This document shows, piece after piece, positions 25,566-35,367 of a stretch of 55,053 bases of DNA (within the stretch, counting starts at the first letter, position 1; the number at the start of each line of letters is the position of its first letter). The notes beneath the pieces are model-generated. The model was not told where the DNA came from. It searched no databases and worked only from the letters and a program-made list of their open reading frames with translations. The DNA comes from an uncultured Marinobacter sp. (lineage in GTDB: Bacteria > Pseudomonadota > Gammaproteobacteria > Pseudomonadales > Oleiphilaceae). The DNA lies in contig CAJXOQ010000004.1 in the NCBI GenBank assembly GCA_913057975.1, positions 1 through 55,053 of the forward strand, read 5' to 3'. The position numbers and the translations under genes were made by a program.

Positions 25566-26825
25566 ATGACCCCACAGCGTCTGACCAAGCTATCACTGGC
25601 CATCGGCCTTTCCATCGCCACCACCTCCGCCATCGCGAGCCCGCAAGCGTTCATGTCATCACGCTCGTTTGCCATGGGCGGCACCGGTGTCGCCGTCGCC
25701 CACCCGGCGGCGGCCGGTGCCACTAACCCAGCGATGATGGCTGCGGACCACCATGAATGGTCCAACGACTTTGGCCTGATGCTACCCTCCGTCAACGCCC
25801 GCTTTGCGGACGAAGAGGAAACCGTTGATCAGATCGACGATATTCAGGACACCATTGATCGCTTCCAGGAACTGGACAAGACGTCTAATCCGGACGAAGC
25901 ACAACAGGCCGCCGGTGATCTGAGACGTCAGCTGAATGACTTTGATCGCGACACCGTCCGGATTGACGGTGGCCTGGGTCTCGCCCTGGCCGTGCCCTCG
26001 GAGTCGTTTGCCGTCGGTTTCTTCAGCAACGGCAACATCCGCGCCACCGTCCGCGGGGAGTTTGATGAAGATGATGAACAGTTTCTGGAAGACCTGGAAA
26101 ATGCAACCATCCCGGAACTGATTGCCGCCGACCTCGACCGTGACCTGGAATCCCGTGGCCGCATCCTGGCCTCCGCTGTCGCCGAAGTAGGCCTTTCCAT
26201 CGCCACTTCCATAGAGCTTCAGGACAGTTCAAGGCTGCAGTTGGGCGTCTCCCCGAAATACGTCCAGTTGCGCACCTTCCAGTACACCGAAACCGTCTCC
26301 GGGTTTGAAGACGACGAGTTCGACAGCGACGAGTACCAGACCGACAAGAGCGGGTTTAACCTCGACGTGGGCGCCGCCTACGCCTTCGGTTCTCGCAACC
26401 AGTGGAATGCCGGCATTGCGGTCAAGAACCTGATCCCCATGGAACTGGATTCTGCGGCCAGCCACCCTGATGAAGAGGAACGCACCCTGGAACTCGACCC
26501 GATGGTAACCGCTGGCATCGCCCACAAAGGCGAATTCCATGTGCTGACGGCAGAAGTGGACCTGACGAAAAAGAAAGCCTTCGGCTACGAAGATGACACC
26601 CAGTGGGTGGCCCTCGGCGCGGAATTCGACGCTTTCCGCTACGCGCAACTTCGCTTCGGCGTGCGCCAGAACCTGGCCAGCAATGACGACAATGACGGTA
26701 TTGAGGAAGACACCCAGTTTACGGCCGGTATCGGCCTGTCACCCTTCGGTGCCCGCCTCGACATCGGCGGCCTGATCAGCGATGCCGATCTGGGCGCGGC
26801 AATTGAGCTCGGCGCTGCGTTCTGA
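25566..26825 (+). CDS. TraF-like outer-membrane beta-barrel protein
   Basis: A 419-residue exported protein with a signal peptide (about 1-24, ending AIAS). It begins with FMSSRSFAMGGTGVAVAHPAAAGATNPAMMA, a pattern shared by TraF-type (PF13729) and FadL/PorV-like barrels. An acidic coiled segment (about 75-125) follows, then amphipathic strands ending ...LGAAIELGAAF. Annotated relatives are called conjugal transfer protein TraF, but no conjugation genes are present, so the role is probably in the outer membrane and unknown. An intrinsic terminator follows. Confidence 0.75.
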   Translation: MTPQRLTKLSLAIGLSIATTSAIASPQAFMSSRSFAMGGTGVAVAHPAAAGATNPAMMAADHHEWSNDFGLMLPSVNARFADEEETVDQIDDIQDTIDRFQELDKTSNPDEAQQAAGDLRRQLNDFDRDTVRIDGGLGLALAVPSESFAVGFFSNGNIRATVRGEFDEDDEQFLEDLENATIPELIAADLDRDLESRGRILASAVAEVGLSIATSIELQDSSRLQLGVSPKYVQLRTFQYTETVSGFEDDEFDSDEYQTDKSGFNLDVGAAYAFGSRNQWNAGIAVKNLIPMELDSAASHPDEEERTLELDPMVTAGIAHKGEFHVLTAEVDLTKKKAFGYEDDTQWVALGAEFDAFRYAQLRFGVRQNLASNDDNDGIEEDTQFTAGIGLSPFGARLDIGGLISDADLGAAIELGAAF

Positions 26826-26849
26826 CGCTGTTTTAGACGCAGTTCCACC

Positions 26850-26876
26850 AAGCCCGGTTTGATACCGGGCTTTTTT
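26850..26876 (+). terminator. Intrinsic terminator after the TraF-like gene
   Basis: Stem AAGCCCGG/CCGGGCTT with loop TTTGATA is followed by a run of T, about 25 bp after the stop codon. Confidence 0.93.
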
Positions 26877-26956
26877 GTGGCCAACCGGTTTGCCTATGGC
26901 CAGCCTTGCCGGGATAATCCCCAGAGCAACATCCCTCAAGGAGCAGAACCCGATCC

Positions 26957-28066
26957 ATGAAAACCTATCTGGTGGGCGGAGCCGTCCGTGATGAACTTCT
27001 TGGTCTGCCGGTCAAAGACCGGGACTGGGTGGTCACCGGTGCGACGCCGGAAGACATGTTGCGACAGGGCTTCAAGCAGGTAGGCGCGGACTTTCCAGTA
27101 TTCCTTCACCCAGATACTCGGGAGGAGTACGCACTAGCGCGAACGGAACGAAAGCAGGGGCGAGGCTACCACGGATTTACCGTGTACAGCGCCCCGGACG
27201 TGCCCCTTGAGGACGACCTGAAGCGCCGTGACCTGACCATCAACGCCATGGCAAAGTCCACCGCAGATGAGATTGTCGACCCCTTCCACGGCCGCCAGGA
27301 CCTGCAGGATCGCAAACTACGCCACGTTTCCGAGGCCTTCGCCGAGGATCCATTGCGCATACTGCGCACCGCACGCTTTGCTGCCCGCCTGCAGCCTCAG
27401 GGATTCACCATTGCAGAGCCCACCATGGCGTTGATGCGACAAATGGTGGACCAGGGCGAGGTCAGCCACCTGGTACCGGAGCGGGTATGGCAGGAAATCC
27501 AGCGAGCGTTGCATGAGCAGGAACCCGGCACCTTCTTCGAAGTCCTGCGTGAATGCGGCGCACTGGCTGTCCTTATACCGGAACTGGAGCCACTCGAGGC
27601 ATTTTCAGACGCCATCGGCGCCTTGCGCCGTGCCCACGAAAGCAGCGATGACACCAGTGTCCGCTTCGCGGCGCTGCTTTCCCCCCTGGCGCCGGCCGAC
27701 GCCCGGAATCGAGCCAGGGTACTGAAAGCCCCCAACGACTGCCAGGATCTCACCCGCCTCACCACCGACTTGATACCAACGGTCCGCACTATGACGTCTC
27801 ACGACGCCGAGCTGTTATTGGACATGCTGGATGGAGCAGACGTGTGGCGTCGGGCGGACCGATTTTCCGGACTACTGGCTGCCCTGAGATGCGCGCTGCC
27901 GGAGCCAGAACGGCACAAGGTGGATTGGCTGGAATCCGCGCAACACGCAGCCACCGGGGTACAGGCGAAAACCCTGATGGAACAGGGGTTTCGTGGAAAA
28001 GAACTGGGTGAAGCAATCCACAATGAGCGGTTACGGCGTATCCTCGCATTCCTCAACAAAGAGTAA
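26957..28066 (+). CDS. cca: CCA-adding tRNA nucleotidyltransferase
   Basis: A 369-residue class II nucleotidyltransferase that adds or repairs the 3' CCA of tRNAs. It has the GGAVRD motif (LVGGAVRDELLG), the catalytic pair in KDRDWVV, the RRDLTINAMA motif, and EDPLRILRTARFAARL. E. coli Cca is about 412 residues with a C-terminal HD phosphohydrolase domain. Where VRFAALCHDLGKG would stand, this protein has VRFAALLSPLAPA, so the HD motif is lost and the phosphatase activity is probably absent. It is followed by folM after 8 bp. Confidence 0.95.
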   Translation: MKTYLVGGAVRDELLGLPVKDRDWVVTGATPEDMLRQGFKQVGADFPVFLHPDTREEYALARTERKQGRGYHGFTVYSAPDVPLEDDLKRRDLTINAMAKSTADEIVDPFHGRQDLQDRKLRHVSEAFAEDPLRILRTARFAARLQPQGFTIAEPTMALMRQMVDQGEVSHLVPERVWQEIQRALHEQEPGTFFEVLRECGALAVLIPELEPLEAFSDAIGALRRAHESSDDTSVRFAALLSPLAPADARNRARVLKAPNDCQDLTRLTTDLIPTVRTMTSHDAELLLDMLDGADVWRRADRFSGLLAALRCALPEPERHKVDWLESAQHAATGVQAKTLMEQGFRGKELGEAIHNERLRRILAFLNKE

Positions 28067-28074
28067 GACACGCG

Positions 28075-28821
28075 ATGGCATCATCAACACCTGTAGCCCT
28101 CATTACCGGCGCAGCGCATCGACTTGGCTCCCATACCGCCAGACATCTCCACCAGCGCGGCTGGAGCGTGGTCATTCATTACCGTTCGCGGGAGGCGGAT
28201 GCGAACGCCCTTCGCGACCAGCTCAACAACATCCGGCAGGATTCGGCAGTTACCATCCAGGCCGATCTTGCCACCCCGGATCAGGCAGAATCACTGGCCC
28301 ACCATGCTGTTTCCACCTGGGGCCGGCTTGATGGCCTGGTGAACAACGCCTCGGTGTTCTACCCCACCCCTAACCAGGACGCCAGCGCAGGTGACTGGGA
28401 CGCAATCATGAACACCAACCTGCGGGCGCCTTTCTTTCTCGGCCAGGCCTGCCTGCCAGCGTTGAAACTGTCACGGGGCGCCATCGTGAATCTTATCGAC
28501 ATCTACAGCCAACGGCCGCTGGCCAACCATCCACTGTACTGCGCCAGCAAGTCCGGACTCGCTTCACTGACCCTGTCCTGGGCGAAGGACCTGGCACCCG
28601 AGGTACGCGTGAATGGGGTTTCACCAGGCGCCATCCTCTGGCCAGAGGGTGATGCTGTGATAGACCATGCCTACCAGCAGAGCATACTGGCCAAGACGCC
28701 CCTGGCCCGCACCGGCAAACCGGAGGACATTGCTGGCGCCATCGCCTTCCTGCTGTGCGACGCCCCGTTTATCACCGGCCAGATCCTCGCGGTGGATGGC
28801 GGACGCAGCCTTAATATGTAA
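28075..28821 (+). CDS. folM: Pteridine reductase (FolM-like short-chain dehydrogenase)
   Basis: A 248-residue SDR enzyme with NADPH motif TGAAHRLGSHTA, LVNNAS, and catalytic Y-x3-K (LYCASKSGL). The segment VIHYRSREADA resembles pteridine reductases, which reduce dihydromonapterin or dihydrofolate. It starts 8 bp after cca, so they are probably cotranscribed. Assignment within the SDR family rests on resemblance to FolM/PTR1. Confidence 0.85.
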   Translation: MASSTPVALITGAAHRLGSHTARHLHQRGWSVVIHYRSREADANALRDQLNNIRQDSAVTIQADLATPDQAESLAHHAVSTWGRLDGLVNNASVFYPTPNQDASAGDWDAIMNTNLRAPFFLGQACLPALKLSRGAIVNLIDIYSQRPLANHPLYCASKSGLASLTLSWAKDLAPEVRVNGVSPGAILWPEGDAVIDHAYQQSILAKTPLARTGKPEDIAGAIAFLLCDAPFITGQILAVDGGRSLNM

Positions 28822-28928
28822 GATCCCTCAATATTTAAGACCATCGCAGCTGCCTGCTTTGGCCCACTCTCGCTTTCCGATACAATGAAGCCAACTTTTA
28901 AAATCTGCGTGCAAACCGGAGAGACTCC

Positions 28929-30107
28929 ATGCGTGATGTAGTTATCGTAGCCGCCAAACGTACCGCCGTCGGCAGCTTCGGCGGCGGGCTGTCCAGCCTG
29001 AGTGCCGATAAGCTGGGCAGCGCCGTTATCAAAGCCCTGCTTGAAGAGACCGGCGTCGCCGCCGATCAAGTCAACGAAGTAGTCCTTGGCCAGGTTCTGA
29101 CGGCCGGTTGCGGCCAGAATCCGGCACGTCAGGCATCCATCAACGCCGGCATCCCCGCATCGGTACCGGCAATGACGATCAACAAGGTATGTGGTTCCGG
29201 ACTGAAGGCAGTGCACATGGCGGTCCAGGCCATTCGCTGCGGTGACGCCGAGTTGATGATTGCCGGTGGCCAGGAGAGCATGAGCCAGGCTCCCCATGTG
29301 CTGCCTAACAGCCGCAACGGCCAGCGCATGGGTAACTGGAACATGGTAGACACCATGATTTCCGATGGCCTTTGGGACGCCTTCAATGACTACCACATGG
29401 GTGTCACCGCGGAAAACATTGTGGAGAAGTACGGCATCACCCGTGAAGAGCAGGACGAGTTTGCTGCCGCGTCCCAGCAGAAGGCGGCCGCCGCGATCGA
29501 CGCGGGTTACTTCGAGGGCCAGATTGTCCCCATCACTATTCCTCAGCGCAAGGGCGATCCGCTGATCGTCGACACCGACGAAAACCCGCGTGCTGGCGTA
29601 ACCGCGGACAGCCTGGGCAAGCTTCGTGGCGCCTTCAAAAAGGATGGAACCGTCACCGCCGGCAATGCGTCTTCCCTTAACGACGGCGCGGCGGCCGTCA
29701 TCGTATGCAGCGCCGACAAGGCCAAAGAACTTGGTCTTGAGCCGCTGGCCACCATCAGGGCTCACGCCAATGCCGGTGTCGACCCGGCCATTATGGGCAC
29801 CGGCCCGATCCCTGCTAGCCAGCGCTGCCTGAAACTGGCCGGTTGGTCGGTGGACGATCTGGATCTGGTGGAAGCGAACGAAGCCTTCGCCGCCCAGGCC
29901 ATTTCCGTTAATCGGGACCTGGGATGGGATACCGCGAAGGTCAATGTGAACGGTGGTGCCATCGCGCTGGGCCATCCAATCGGGGCTTCCGGTTGCCGAA
30001 TCCTGGTCGGCCTGCTCCACGAGATGGCTCGCCGGGATGCAAAGAAGGGCCTTGCCACCCTGTGCATTGGCGGCGGCATGGGTGTTGCCCTCGCCGTGGA
30101 GCGTTGA
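28929..30107 (+). CDS. Acetyl-CoA C-acetyltransferase (thiolase)
   Basis: A 392-residue biosynthetic-type thiolase (PhbA/AtoB family) condensing two acetyl-CoA to acetoacetyl-CoA. Acyl-enzyme Cys is in [15 protein letters not shown] (about C89), the catalytic His in [15 protein letters not shown] and the second Cys in [15 protein letters not shown] precedes the start. No phaB, phaC or ketone-body genes are adjacent, so the pathway (PHB or acetoacetate metabolism) is open. trmL follows after 7 bp. Confidence 0.95.
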   Translation: MRDVVIVAAKRTAVGSFGGGLSSLSADKLGSAVIKALLEETGVAADQVNEVVLGQVLTAGCGQNPARQASINAGIPASVPAMTINKVCGSGLKAVHMAVQAIRCGDAELMIAGGQESMSQAPHVLPNSRNGQRMGNWNMVDTMISDGLWDAFNDYHMGVTAENIVEKYGITREEQDEFAAASQQKAAAAIDAGYFEGQIVPITIPQRKGDPLIVDTDENPRAGVTADSLGKLRGAFKKDGTVTAGNASSLNDGAAAVIVCSADKAKELGLEPLATIRAHANAGVDPAIMGTGPIPASQRCLKLAGWSVDDLDLVEANEAFAAQAISVNRDLGWDTAKVNVNGGAIALGHPIGASGCRILVGLLHEMARRDAKKGLATLCIGGGMGVALAVER

Positions 30108-30114
30108 TCACAGG

Positions 30115-30579
30115 ATGTTGAACGTGGTGCTGTTCGAGCCGGAGATACCGCCGAATACCGGCAATATCATCCGGCTCTGCGCCAACACCGGCTGCCGGCT
30201 GCATCTGATTGAACCCCTGGGTTTTACCCTCGAGGACAAACAGATGCGCAGGGCAGGCCTGGACTATAGCGAATACGCAACGGTAACGGTGCACTCCGGC
30301 TACCAGGCCTTTCTGGAAAATGAGCAACCTTCAAGGCTCTTCGGGCTGACCACCAAAGGTAGCCGTGGTTATCATGATGTTGAATACCAGAGTGGTGACT
30401 ATCTGATGTTCGGCCCCGAAACCCGCGGGCTACCGCAGGACATCCGCAATGCGATGCCGGAGCAGCATCGCCTGAGAGTGCCCATGCGGCCAGAAAGTCG
30501 GAGCCTTAACCTATCCAACACGGTAGCACTGGTGGTTTATGAAGCGTGGAGGCAACTTGGATTCGAAGGGGCACAATAG
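30115..30579 (+). CDS. trmL: tRNA (cytidine/uridine-34-2'-O)-methyltransferase TrmL
   Basis: A 154-residue single-domain SPOUT methyltransferase that methylates the wobble-base ribose of tRNA-Leu. Typical knot segments are [31 protein letters not shown] and [19 protein letters not shown]. The start at 30115 gives the family N-terminus [10 protein letters not shown]; longer frames reading from inside the thiolase gene are rejected. Confidence 0.94.
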   Translation: MLNVVLFEPEIPPNTGNIIRLCANTGCRLHLIEPLGFTLEDKQMRRAGLDYSEYATVTVHSGYQAFLENEQPSRLFGLTTKGSRGYHDVEYQSGDYLMFGPETRGLPQDIRNAMPEQHRLRVPMRPESRSLNLSNTVALVVYEAWRQLGFEGAQ

Positions 30580-30592
30580 CCATATCCGGGAT

Positions 30593-31303
30593 ATGTGGCC
30601 CACTTTTGCCATTTCGCTCGTACTGACCGCCAGCAACGCCTGGTCCGATAGCGATACGCAGGCTACCCGGGTTATCACCACTCCCTCGACAACCTCAGAA
30701 GTGTCTGTGGTACTGGGCAAACAGATCATCCGAAAGCTCTATGACAGCTGCGGGCTGGACATAAGATATCTGGATGCCCCGGCTGCACGGGCCGTGCTCA
30801 TGGCAGAGAAAGGCCAGTCAGACGGCGAGCTTGCACGAATACCGATGGCCGTCAACGACAATGCACCCCTGCTACCCCTGGCTACGCCGATCCTGGACGC
30901 GCGCCTGGTTTCGATGGCTCTCAACGGCGATACCGGTGACTCGAAGGCGTCATTGAAGGGAAAACGGATTGGCTTTCTCAATGGCTATCGAATGGTCGCG
31001 GCAGTCCTGCCCGAGGATGCGACACAGATAACCACCAGTGACACCTTTCAATTGATCGATCTACTCGAACGAGACCGTATCGACGTGGCACTGACCCTGG
31101 AGTGGGACGCTCTGGCCGCCAAACGCAAGAACCCAAAACTGGCTATTGGCGAGCCACTGCTGGAAGCCCCCATCTACCACTGGGTGCATGAATCCCGCAA
31201 AGACGATATCCCCTGCCTGTCCCAGGCGCTGGAGTCCATGAAGACGTCCGGTAAGATCGACCAGATAATCAGTGACGGTATCGAGCCGGAAACCGTCCAA
31301 TAA
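30593..31303 (+). CDS. Periplasmic amino-acid-binding-like protein (SBP family 3-like)
   Basis: About 236 residues with a signal peptide (WPTFAISLVLTASNAWS). Two-lobe features follow: LGKQIIRKLYDSCGLDIRYLDAPAARAVLMAE, SLKGKRIGFLNGYR, SDTFQLIDLLERDRIDVALTLEW and a C-terminal QALESMKTSGKIDQII helix. This is the pattern of short extracytoplasmic binding proteins encoded without ABC partners. The ligand is unknown. ATG 30539, overlapping trmL, is an alternative start with no signal peptide at its N-terminus. Confidence 0.7.
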   Translation: MWPTFAISLVLTASNAWSDSDTQATRVITTPSTTSEVSVVLGKQIIRKLYDSCGLDIRYLDAPAARAVLMAEKGQSDGELARIPMAVNDNAPLLPLATPILDARLVSMALNGDTGDSKASLKGKRIGFLNGYRMVAAVLPEDATQITTSDTFQLIDLLERDRIDVALTLEWDALAAKRKNPKLAIGEPLLEAPIYHWVHESRKDDIPCLSQALESMKTSGKIDQIISDGIEPETVQ

Positions 31304-31338
31304 AAAACCCCGCGAACCTGAACCGTTGGCGGGGTTTT
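31304..31338. terminator. Bidirectional intrinsic terminator
   Basis: AAAACCCCGC and GCGGGGTTTT form a 10-bp stem around a 15-base loop, between the convergent binding-protein and secB genes. T-runs are present in both directions. Confidence 0.9.
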
Positions 31339-31361
31339 CTGGCGCTTGTGCTGGTAGCGTA

Positions 31362-31862
31362 TCAGTGAGTCTGCTCTTCTTTCGTTTCCCCTGACGCTTC
31401 TTCCTGCTTGCGCTTCAATGCCTGTGCATAGATGGCATCAAAGTTAACCGGTGCCAGCATCAGCGCCGGGAAGCTACCCCGGCCAACCACACCGTCAATG
31501 GCTTCCCGAGCGTAGGGGAACAGGATGTTGGGGCAATAGGCACCCAGCATCTGGCCAAGCTGTGGGCCTTCAATACCTTTCACCAGGAAAACACCTGCCT
31601 GCTGAATCTCGACGATGTAAGCCACTTTTTCATCGACTTTCGCGGTCACAGTCAGAGACAGGACCACTTCGTACTGGTTATCGCTGATCTTGTTGTGGGA
31701 CGTGTTCAGATCCAGATTAACCTGAGGTTTCCACTGGTCCTGAAAAACCGTTGGGGAATTCGGCGACTCGAACGACAGATCTTTCACATAGATACGCTGG
31801 AGCGCGAACTGTGGTTGATTCTGGTTTTCGTTGCCTGCTGCGGCCTGCTCATTTTCAGCCAT
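31362..31862 (-). CDS. secB: Protein-export chaperone SecB
   Basis: A 166-residue SecB, a cytosolic homotetramer that keeps preproteins unfolded and delivers them to SecA. Family segments are FALQRIYVKDLSFESPN, the VEIQQAGVFLVKG strand and LFPYAREAIDGVVGRGSFPALMLAPVNFDAIY. The C-terminus is acidic and rich in Glu. The start at 31862 (MAENEQ) has AAGGA upstream; ATG 31877 is less well placed. The usual neighbour grxC is not between secB and the rhodanese gene. Confidence 0.97.
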   Translation of the reverse strand: MAENEQAAAGNENQNQPQFALQRIYVKDLSFESPNSPTVFQDQWKPQVNLDLNTSHNKISDNQYEVVLSLTVTAKVDEKVAYIVEIQQAGVFLVKGIEGPQLGQMLGAYCPNILFPYAREAIDGVVGRGSFPALMLAPVNFDAIYAQALKRKQEEASGETKEEQTH

Positions 31863-32004
31863 GTTCAATCCTTTCATTCTCGATAAGGGGCAACCAGGGC
31901 CCGTTGTTATGTCAGTGCTGCCGGAACAGTGTAATGCCTGGCTCCGCCGGCTGATGTGAAACAGTGCGACAGTTTACCGTTCAGTTCAAGGCCTGGCAGG
32001 GCCG

Positions 32005-32421
32005 TTACTTCTTCACCAGCGGCAGATTGCTGCCTTTCCAGTCCGCAACGCCACCATTGAGGCGAACTACATTGGCGTAGCCTTCCGCATTCAACTGCTT
32101 GACCGCCATGGCGGAATGCTGGCCCATCTTGTCGGCTACAATAATCTGCTTGTCCTTGAACTTCTTCAGTTCCGACGCACGACTTTTGATACTATTAAGG
32201 GGAATATTGATTGAACCGGTTATCCGGCCCTCGTTAAAATCCTTGCGATCACGGATATCGACGACGACAGCTTCGTCGCGGTTAATCAGATTCACGGCTC
32301 CCTGCGCAGAGATTTTCTTGCCGCCACGGCGAGACTCGAGCACCAATATGGCCAGCAGGAAAGCGACAAACAGAGATACCAGAATGTAATGGTTAACCGC
32401 GAACTCGAACACCCTTTCCAT
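32005..32421 (-). CDS. Membrane-anchored rhodanese-like protein lacking the catalytic Cys (YibN-like)
   Basis: A 138-residue protein with one N-terminal membrane helix (about 8-26) and a rhodanese domain (AVVVDIRDRKDFNEGRITGSINIPL ... LNGGVADWKGSNLPLVKK). The active-site loop reads VADKMGQHSAMAV with no Cys; E. coli YibN, as I remember it, has Cys in that loop. Sulfurtransferase activity is therefore unlikely. Neighbourhood with secB and gpmI is the usual yibN context. The start at 32421 is chosen because the helix follows directly. Confidence 0.85.
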   Translation of the reverse strand: MERVFEFAVNHYILVSLFVAFLLAILVLESRRGGKKISAQGAVNLINRDEAVVVDIRDRKDFNEGRITGSINIPLNSIKSRASELKKFKDKQIIVADKMGQHSAMAVKQLNAEGYANVVRLNGGVADWKGSNLPLVKK

Positions 32422-32582
32422 GAAAACACCTTGCTGAATAGTTTGTGGCGGGATTATACACACCCTTCCCCAAGGACAGAAGGTGACCAGGCCGAAGGTG
32501 ACGCCACTGGCCGGAGGGTGCGAAAATGTTTAGAATCAATGTTCTTTTTAGTAAATTTACCAAACTACCATCGGATTAAGTG

Positions 32583-34130
32583 ATGACTGCCACGCGTAAG
32601 CCTACCGCACTGATCATTCTTGATGGCTGGGGCCACCGTGACCCGGCTGAAGACAACGCCATCAGCAACGCCAACACTCCGTGTTGGGATAAGCTCTGGG
32701 AAAATCAGCCAAAAACACTCATCAACACATCCGGTATGTTTGTCGGCCTGCCCCAGGGACAGATGGGCAACTCCGAGGTTGGCCACATGAACCTGGGCGC
32801 TGGCCGGGTGGTTTATCAGAGCCTGACACGCATCGACAAAGATGTAGAAGAAGGTAGTTTTACGGAAAATGCCGTACTCTGCGCCGCCATTGATAAAGCC
32901 GTCAGCAGCAACCGTGCTGTTCATCTGATGGGCCTGCTTTCCCCCGGCGGTGTTCACAGCCATGAAGACCATGTACTGGCGGCCGCTGAAATGGCAGCCA
33001 AGCGCGGCGCGAAGGAAGTCTATATCCACGCCTTCCTCGATGGCCGCGACATGCCCCCCCGCAGTGCAAAAGCGTCATTGGAAAAGGCCGCCACCAAACT
33101 GAAGAACCTTGGAGTGGGCCGGGTGGCCTCCATTGTCGGCCGCTACTATGCCATGGACCGCGACAATCGTTGGGACCGCGTGGAAGAAGCCTACAACGTT
33201 ATGACCCTGGGCGAAGCCGAGTTCACCTCAGCCGACCCCGTGTCCGCACTGGAACAAGCCTACGAGCGCGGCGAAAACGATGAGTTTGTAAAAGCCACCC
33301 GTATCATGGCCAGCGGCGAAAACGAGGGCACCATCAGTGACGGCGACACCGTTATATTCATGAACTTCCGTGCCGACCGCGCCCGCGAGATGACACGCTG
33401 CTTCGTGGAAAAGGACTTCGACGGTTTTGAACGTCGTAAACATCCGGAACTGGCTGACTTCGTCATGCTGACCGAGTACGCAGCCGATATTAATACCTCG
33501 TGCGCTTACCCTCCGGAGCAGTTGTCCAATGGTCTGGGCGAATATGTAGCCAACCTCGGCAAAACCCAGCTGCGGATTTCCGAAACCGAGAAATACGCAC
33601 ACGTTACCTTCTTCTTTAACGGCGGTCTCGAAACACCGTTTGAAGGTGAGGACCGAATCCTGGTTCCTTCACCCAAAGTAGCGACTTACGACCTGCAACC
33701 GGAAATGAGTGCGCCCGAGGTCACTGATAAGCTGGTCGAGGCGATCAAGAGCGGGAAATACGACCTGGTGATCTGCAACTACGCCAATGGTGACATGGTG
33801 GGCCACACCGGCAAGCTGGATGCCGCCATCAAGGCCGCGGAATGCATCGACCAGTGTGTAGCCCGTATTACCGAAGCCTTGCAGGAAGTGGGTGGTGAAG
33901 CATTGATCACCGCTGACCACGGCAACTGCGAACAGATGACCGACCCCAATTCCGGCCAGGTACACACAGCCCATACCATCGGCCCCGTGCCGCTTATCTA
34001 CGTTGGCCCACGCAAGGTTAACCTCAAGGACGACGGCAGCCTCAGCGACGTGGCACCCACACTGCTGAGCCTGATGAGCCTGGAACAACCGGCTGAAATG
34101 ACCGGGCACAGCCTGGTGGAGATCGGTTGA
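32583..34130 (+). CDS. gpmI: 2,3-bisphosphoglycerate-independent phosphoglycerate mutase GpmI
   Basis: A 515-residue Mn-dependent iPGM interconverting 3- and 2-phosphoglycerate. The alkaline-phosphatase-like domain has [10 protein letters not shown], the catalytic serine in [16 protein letters not shown], and the metal-site motifs [12 protein letters not shown] and [11 protein letters not shown]. The length is typical. ATG 32583 follows a GTG at 32580, which could also serve. It overlaps envC by 4 bp at TTGA. Confidence 0.97.
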   Translation: MTATRKPTALIILDGWGHRDPAEDNAISNANTPCWDKLWENQPKTLINTSGMFVGLPQGQMGNSEVGHMNLGAGRVVYQSLTRIDKDVEEGSFTENAVLCAAIDKAVSSNRAVHLMGLLSPGGVHSHEDHVLAAAEMAAKRGAKEVYIHAFLDGRDMPPRSAKASLEKAATKLKNLGVGRVASIVGRYYAMDRDNRWDRVEEAYNVMTLGEAEFTSADPVSALEQAYERGENDEFVKATRIMASGENEGTISDGDTVIFMNFRADRAREMTRCFVEKDFDGFERRKHPELADFVMLTEYAADINTSCAYPPEQLSNGLGEYVANLGKTQLRISETEKYAHVTFFFNGGLETPFEGEDRILVPSPKVATYDLQPEMSAPEVTDKLVEAIKSGKYDLVICNYANGDMVGHTGKLDAAIKAAECIDQCVARITEALQEVGGEALITADHGNCEQMTDPNSGQVHTAHTIGPVPLIYVGPRKVNLKDDGSLSDVAPTLLSLMSLEQPAEMTGHSLVEIG

Positions 34131-35263
34131 GTCTGCGTCTTTGGCTGGCAGTGGCGATGCTTGCAGTCGTCACGCCAGCACTGGCGGAGCAACAGGTCAC
34201 ACCTGGCCAGATAGAAGATCTCAAGGAAGAGATTGCCGATATTGATGAGTGGCTTGCCGACGCCGAGGAAGACCGCTCCTCGCTGGAGCAACAGCTCTCC
34301 GGGCTCGAACAGGACATAGGCCGGCTCACCCGCGAACGACGTGAACTCCGCCAGCAGGCAAGGGAACAGCAACAGCGCCTGACCGAACTTGGCGAGGAAG
34401 AGGCCGAACTCACCCGCGTGCTGGAAAGCCAGCGCGATAGCCTGAAGAAACAGATCCGTGCCGCCTGGATGGAAGGCGACGCGCCTGCCGTCAAAGTCCT
34501 GCTCAACGAGATTGACCCGGACAAGATCGCCCGCACGATGACCTACTACGAATACCTCAGCCGGGATACCATTGACCGTCTGGAGGCGTTCGCCGCCAAT
34601 CTTCGCCAATTGAAAGAAACGCAGAAGCAGGTCAAGGCGGGGCGGATGCGGCTGGCAAAACTGGAAGAGAATGTCGCCGACCGCCAACAAAAGCTGAGCA
34701 GCAGCAAAAAGGAACGGGAACAGACCTTGGCGGCCCTGAAAACCGACATCAGCAATAGGTTGAGCGAACGCGAAGAATTGGAAGAGGATCGCAAGCGCCT
34801 GGAAAAACTGCTGCGAGAGGTCGAAGAGGCTATTGCCAACATCCCCACTCCCAACGAGTCAGACCCGTTCGGGTCACTCAAGAACAAGCTGCCCTGGCCG
34901 GCGGAAGGCAAGGTTGTCAGTAGCTTCGGTGACAGTTACGCCAGCGGCAAGCTCAAGCATAACGGGCTGCTGATCAATACCGCCGAGGAAGGCAATGTCA
35001 GAGCGGTTCACTATGGTCGCGTGGTGTTCGCCAATTGGTTGCGCGGGTTTGGCCTGATCACCATCCTCGACCACGGCGACGGCTACATGACGCTCTACGG
35101 CCACAGCAGCAGCCTGTTCACCAGCCCCGGAGACTGGGTTGAAGCGGGCGAGGCAATTGCCCAGGCTGGTCGAACCGGCGGGACCAATGACCCCGCGGTG
35201 TATTTCGAGGTCCGCCACAACGGAAAACCGGACAATCCCCGGCGCTGGCTCGGCAACCGCTGA
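34127..35263 (+). CDS. envC: Murein hydrolase activator EnvC
   Basis: A 378-residue periplasmic protein. A signal peptide (ending PALA) is followed by a long coiled coil (about 24-235, many EELxEL-type heptads) and a C-terminal LytM/M23 domain ([15 protein letters not shown] ... [16 protein letters not shown]). EnvC recruits to the divisome via FtsEX and activates amidases AmiA/AmiB for cell separation. The start is TTG at 34127, overlapping the gpmI stop; no ATG gives a signal peptide. gpmI-envC-ctpA-yibQ is a widely conserved order. Confidence 0.94.
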   Translation: MSLRLWLAVAMLAVVTPALAEQQVTPGQIEDLKEEIADIDEWLADAEEDRSSLEQQLSGLEQDIGRLTRERRELRQQAREQQQRLTELGEEEAELTRVLESQRDSLKKQIRAAWMEGDAPAVKVLLNEIDPDKIARTMTYYEYLSRDTIDRLEAFAANLRQLKETQKQVKAGRMRLAKLEENVADRQQKLSSSKKEREQTLAALKTDISNRLSEREELEEDRKRLEKLLREVEEAIANIPTPNESDPFGSLKNKLPWPAEGKVVSSFGDSYASGKLKHNGLLINTAEEGNVRAVHYGRVVFANWLRGFGLITILDHGDGYMTLYGHSSSLFTSPGDWVEAGEAIAQAGRTGGTNDPAVYFEVRHNGKPDNPRRWLGNR

Positions 35264-35284
35264 ACTGGTTCATGCTACCCCAAA

Positions 35285-35300
35285 GGCTGACAAATCAGCC
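35285..35300. repeat. Small perfect hairpin between envC and ctpA
   Basis: GGCTGA and TCAGCC flank CAAA, 21 bp after the envC stop. No T-run follows on the plus strand. It may be a weak processing or stability element. Confidence 0.45.
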
Positions 35301-35367
35301 CGGTAACGCCATACTGTCCGGCAATACTTGGGAACAACCAGTCATCGGATTAACACAGGACATGTGA

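Noticed and set aside
28671..30020. Long minus-strand frame of 449 codons opposite the thiolase gene
   Set aside because: Shadow frame; the plus-strand thiolase has all catalytic motifs.
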